From Methyloligella halotolerans (lineage in GTDB: Bacteria; Pseudomonadota; Alphaproteobacteria; Rhizobiales; Methyloligellaceae): a DNA stretch of 64,000 nucleotides. The notes beneath the pieces are model-generated. The model saw only the letters and a list, made by a program, of their open reading frames with translations. It did not search any database and was not told the DNA's origin. This document shows, piece after piece, positions 60,897 through 64,000 of this stretch. Both the position numbers and the translations under genes were made by a program. How positions within the stretch are numbered: position 1 is the first letter of the stretch; each line of letters opens with the position of its first letter. The stretch is from assembly GCF_001708935.1 (NCBI RefSeq), contig NZ_MASI01000009.1:44017-108016 (forward strand). The letters are read 5' to 3'.

Positions 60897-63689
60897 CTAG
60901 AACTTCCAGCTCGCACGGCCTTTGATGCCGTGCTCGTCGGCGTCGGATGCGAACTGCCCGTCATAGGCGACCGACAGGGTCGCGTTGGGCGAGACCGCGA
61001 AGTCGAGGCCTGCCTGGACGAGAGCGGAGTCCCGCGCGATCGGCGTACCCTGGATGTCGAAGCTCGGTCCTGCGGCGGCGAAGGCCAGCGCCAGGTCGGT
61101 GTCGACACTGTCGAAGGCATGGAGCCAAGCGACCGAGAGATTCGGCGTGATGACTGCGTTGCCGAAGGCCATCGTCGTCGCGGCACGGAAGCCGGTCGTG
61201 GAATAGGTCACATCCTCGTTGTACCCGGAGGAGTTGAAGGCCGCGAGACCGCCCGACTCTGTGAAGCCGTCGGTCTCTTGATGAACGTAAGCCAGCCCTG
61301 AGAAACCTTCCATGGCGATGCTGGGATGGAGCACGACCGGGTAGGCGATCTCGCCGAAGAGCTGTCCCCGGTCGCCGTCATAGGACGCTTGCTCGAACTC
61401 CGAGAAGCCGGGGAACACGATGTTCCGTGAGGTCTCGATATCCTGCCAGCTATAGGCGCCACCGCCACGGACATCGAAGCGGTTCACCTTACCCGATCCG
61501 TAGAGCACGAGGTGATAGGCATCCACGTCGGCGCTGCTCAGACGGGACTCTTTGTCGAGCCCGGTGTAGCTGTAGCCGGCGGCGATACCGGCCCGCCAGC
61601 CGGGCATCACCTCCGCATCGACGCCCGAGATGAAACCGCCCATGTCGCGGTCGAGGCTGGCCGCATTGCCGTTGCCGTCGAAATTGGCCCAGCTCCCGAA
61701 GCCCTGCGTCCAGAACACCGGACCTTTTTTCGTGGGAAGCGGCTCGTAAGAGCCCAGGTCTTTGGAGCCATAGCCCAGCATCATCATGCCGGAAGGTGAT
61801 GCTTGAGTGTTCTGTGGTCCGCCCGAGCCGAGACCGGTGCCGTCGTAAGACGCCTGCACCATCCGGCCCATCACCGCATCGCGGATATGGCGGCCTTCAT
61901 CCAGAAGGGCGCCGCCGACACTCGCATGGATCTCGCCCGAAAGTGCGTCGAATGCCTGCCGTGCACCGTCTTCGGTCTGGTTCAGGACTTGGACGAAGAT
62001 TTCGTTATCGGTGGGCAAGGCATCCAATGCGCCCGCGACAGCTCGCTGGTTCGGCGTGCGGGCTGCAGACACGAAACTCGCCGCCTGACCGAACAGCAAG
62101 TAGACGTTGTTTGCGTCGTAGCTGAGTGTCGGATCGAGGAAGGCGAAATTCGCGGTGACAGTGGAGAACTGCCCTGTCACACCGCCCGCTGCCGTGAGGA
62201 TCGTATATTGGGTTCCGGTGGCGTACGTCCCCGACTGCGCCAGCACGCTCACCGTGCCGCCGTTGATGGTCGCCGTCCCGCTGGCATTGATCAGGTCCGA
62301 ATTGCCTGAGTTGTCGACCTCCACCTGGTAGGTCGACCCCTGCGCAAAAGTGATATTGCCGACATTGAGCGTGCCGATGGAATTGCCCGGCGCGATGGTG
62401 CCGCCGTTGCCGACATTCAGCCCGCCGAAGGTGCCGGTGCCGCCGAGTGTGCCGCCGGTGACGCTGAAGGTTTTGGAGGTGGTGCCCGAAAAGCTCCATT
62501 TGCCACCGATGACATTGAAGTCCTCGAAGTTCTGATATTTTGGACCGATATCGCTGAGGCTGAAGCTGTCGCTGCCGGAGCCCCCGAATTCCAGGCTGTC
62601 GTTGGTGCCAGCGCCTGAGTCCACGATGCCGACAACCTCGAAACCGGTCTGAAGTTCGACACGATTCCCCGAGGTTGAATTCGGCAGCACGATAGCGAAG
62701 TTGGCGGTGCCCTCGACCCGCCCCGCCACGGTTATGTCGTTAGCGCTTCCAAAGCTGCTGCTGCGGATTCCAAAGGAGCCAGTGGCGGAGCCACCGGCGA
62801 GAACGGTGGCGTAATTGCGTGCGCCGGCAATTTCGAGCCCAGCTCCCGAGCTTCCAGATATGTCCCCGCCGATGGTGATCCGTGTCTCGGCAGGTCCCAT
62901 GTTGGAGATATCGATAGCGGCTTGGGCGCCCTTAACGTTGCCATAGGCACTGACGACCACCTCGCCCGTCCCGTTATGATCGAGGTCAATGCCGTCGTTT
63001 CCGCCAGTAATCGTGGTGCCGGCCGACGAGGTTATGGTCGTGGTGCCGTTGTAGAGGTTGATGTCCATGCCATCGCGGACGGTGCCCTTAACGTCGCCAT
63101 TGACGTTGACCGTGAGCGCCCCGTTGCCGGTATGCGCCAGGTACATGCCGTAACCGTCGCTCGAAACGGCGGCATTGTTTGTGACGGTTAGATCGCCCGT
63201 GAGAGTCCCCCCGGTCATCGTAATGCCATCGCCACCGGAGCTGACGGCGCCGTTCGTGGTGAGGCTCAAATCGCCCGCCACGCCATTATTATTCCAAGCG
63301 ACAATGCCGGCATTTCGACCGTAGATTGCGCCCGCGGTGGAGATCGCCGTCGAACCCGCGCCAACGGTGTTGTTCGATACCGAAAGACCCCTCTCCAGGC
63401 TCCGAAGAGAGGTCGACGCATATCCGTCCGTATAGGAGATGTCGCCTGTGCCCGTGATGGTCAGCGCGTTTCCGATGCCGCCAGTCGTATCGAAATTCAT
63501 GTCCGACGCGGTGGTCACAGTCGGATTGGCGGCGTTGATCGATTGGGTGGTCGTCTCGCTTCCGGAGCAGAGATAGGTGGAGCCCCCGGAATTCGTGCAG
63601 GCCGCATAGGCCCGGCCCGAATAGCCGGTCATCGCACCGGCAAGCATCGTCGTCGACAGCAGGATCTGCCGCTTTACTGAAATGGTCAC
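60897..63689 (-). CDS. Autotransporter with PATR-type passenger
   Basis: 930 residues. A signal peptide (LSTTMLAGAMTGYSG, cleavage near AYA) precedes a Gly/Thr/Asn-rich beta-helical passenger (about 30-490) with repeats such as GNAL, TISGD and GTLGGTGTFGGLNV; PGNSIGTLNVGNITFAQGS is a passenger-associated-transport repeat. The final ~280 residues form the autotransporter barrel ending ASWKF with terminal Phe. The 3' end is nearly identical to that of the partial gene at the right edge, so this belongs to a tandem family. The ligand is unknown. Confidence 0.87.
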   Translation of the reverse strand: MTISVKRQILLSTTMLAGAMTGYSGRAYAACTNSGGSTYLCSGSETTTQSINAANPTVTTASDMNFDTTGGIGNALTITGTGDISYTDGYASTSLRSLERGLSVSNNTVGAGSTAISTAGAIYGRNAGIVAWNNNGVAGDLSLTTNGAVSSGGDGITMTGGTLTGDLTVTNNAAVSSDGYGMYLAHTGNGALTVNVNGDVKGTVRDGMDINLYNGTTTITSSAGTTITGGNDGIDLDHNGTGEVVVSAYGNVKGAQAAIDISNMGPAETRITIGGDISGSSGAGLEIAGARNYATVLAGGSATGSFGIRSSSFGSANDITVAGRVEGTANFAIVLPNSTSGNRVELQTGFEVVGIVDSGAGTNDSLEFGGSGSDSFSLSDIGPKYQNFEDFNVIGGKWSFSGTTSKTFSVTGGTLGGTGTFGGLNVGNGGTIAPGNSIGTLNVGNITFAQGSTYQVEVDNSGNSDLINASGTATINGGTVSVLAQSGTYATGTQYTILTAAGGVTGQFSTVTANFAFLDPTLSYDANNVYLLFGQAASFVSAARTPNQRAVAGALDALPTDNEIFVQVLNQTEDGARQAFDALSGEIHASVGGALLDEGRHIRDAVMGRMVQASYDGTGLGSGGPQNTQASPSGMMMLGYGSKDLGSYEPLPTKKGPVFWTQGFGSWANFDGNGNAASLDRDMGGFISGVDAEVMPGWRAGIAAGYSYTGLDKESRLSSADVDAYHLVLYGSGKVNRFDVRGGGAYSWQDIETSRNIVFPGFSEFEQASYDGDRGQLFGEIAYPVVLHPSIAMEGFSGLAYVHQETDGFTESGGLAAFNSSGYNEDVTYSTTGFRAATTMAFGNAVITPNLSVAWLHAFDSVDTDLALAFAAAGPSFDIQGTPIARDSALVQAGLDFAVSPNATLSVAYDGQFASDADEHGIKGRASWKF

Positions 63690-63921
63690 ACGCCCCTCCC
63701 CCAGGGTGTATTCGGCGCGTTTCTCGCGCTTAAGTTATTGAAATCCTCTCCGAAATGTAGCCGGATGGGATGGCGGGATATACGGAAGCACGGAGAAAGC
63801 GGCCCTCTCTCCGCTGCTTTTGTCGCCGCGCTGTGGCGGGCTAGCCACAAGGGTGTGGCCGAATGCAAACCCGGTACGCACGCCGGCATGCTGGACGGAT
63901 TATAGGCTCATGGAGGCGGAA

Positions 63922-63943
63922 CGCCCTCTCCCGTGGGAGGGCG
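63922..63943 (-). terminator. Hairpin after the edge autotransporter gene
   Basis: Stem CGCCCTC / GAGGGCG with further pairing of CCC/GGG, two bases after the stop of the partial gene. There is no clear T tract, so termination strength is uncertain. Confidence 0.5.
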
Positions 63944-63945
63944 AT

Positions 63946-64000
63946 CTAGAACTTCCAGGAGGCGCGGCCCTTGATGCCGTGCTCGTCGGCGTCGGATGCG
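63946..64000 (-). CDS. Autotransporter C-terminus, partial
   Basis: Only the last 17 codons are in the window: ASDADEHGIKGRASWKF then TAG. This is identical in protein to the end of the autotransporter at 60897, and nearly so in DNA, indicating a second tandem copy beyond the edge. Confidence 0.85.
   Translation of the reverse strand, partial: ASDADEHGIKGRASWKF

Noticed and set aside
63686..63889. 67-codon frame upstream of the second autotransporter
   Set aside because: It overlaps the expected promoter and leader of the autotransporter gene and has no recognisable features.
1..64000. CRISPR arrays, tRNA or rRNA genes, insertion sequences, phage genes
   Set aside because: None was recognised: no regular spacer repeats, no cloverleaf or rRNA words, and no transposase or integrase among the proteins.

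Overview
The window comes from a GC-rich alphaproteobacterium, most likely a methylotroph of the order Hyphomicrobiales. The main evidence is a nearly complete serine-cycle cluster for C1 assimilation (gck, ftfL, sgaA, hprA, mtdA, fchA, mtkA, mtkB, ppc, mcl). PHB genes (phaR, phaA, phaB), a GlnII-type glutamine synthetase paired with a DUF2735 gene, and the rhizobial-style orders ftsE-ftsX/zinc-ribbon/hpt and argH-lptM-lysA-TIGR02302 agree with this. The species cannot be named from the sequence alone.

Layout. 1-3.5 kb: end of a cyanide-insensitive-type bd oxidase operon (cydA, cydB cut by the edge), a photolyase gene and a macro-domain gene. 3.6-8.2 kb: a YecR-like lipoprotein, then a zinc locus in which zevB/zevA diverge from zur, a small membrane protein, znuC and znuB, with a Zur-box-like palindrome between them. 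8.3-18 kb: ispG, a large autotransporter, ispA, mtgA, rpmF, a small membrane protein and a GGDEF/EAL protein. 17.5-20.5 kb: PHB genes. 20.5-31 kb: a response-regulator cyclase, a cupin, azoR with an HxlR regulator, gloB, a methyltransferase, metX-metW diverging from hisC-tyrC, chaC, and a small conserved gene preceded by an SOS-box-like repeat. 30.5-44 kb: envelope and division genes (plsC, ydcF, ftsX, ftsE, DUF3426 protein), hpt, TIGR02302, lysA, lptM, argH, a TlpA-like protein, a CAP lipoprotein and a D,D-carboxypeptidase. 44-57.4 kb: serine cycle. 57.4-64 kb: small lipoprotein, cupin, glnII with a sigma-54 promoter, DUF2735 gene, palindromic intergenic repeats, and at least two closely related autotransporter genes in tandem, the second cut by the right edge.

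How the genes work together. ftfL, fchA and mtdA interconvert formate and methylene-H4F. sgaA, hprA, gck, ppc, mtkAB and mcl turn glycine-derived serine and glyoxylate into C4 acids and acetyl-CoA, which phaA and phaB can store as PHB. Malate dehydrogenase, enolase and serine hydroxymethyltransferase are not in the window.

A striking feature is that six conserved genes (photolyase, response-regulator cyclase, hisC, a small conserved gene, tlpA-like, mtkA) are each broken by what reads as exactly one missing base. In each case adding one base restores a full-length frame of the correct total length. Indel error in the assembly is the simplest explanation, because mtkA and hisC should be important to this organism, but real decay cannot be excluded from this sequence.
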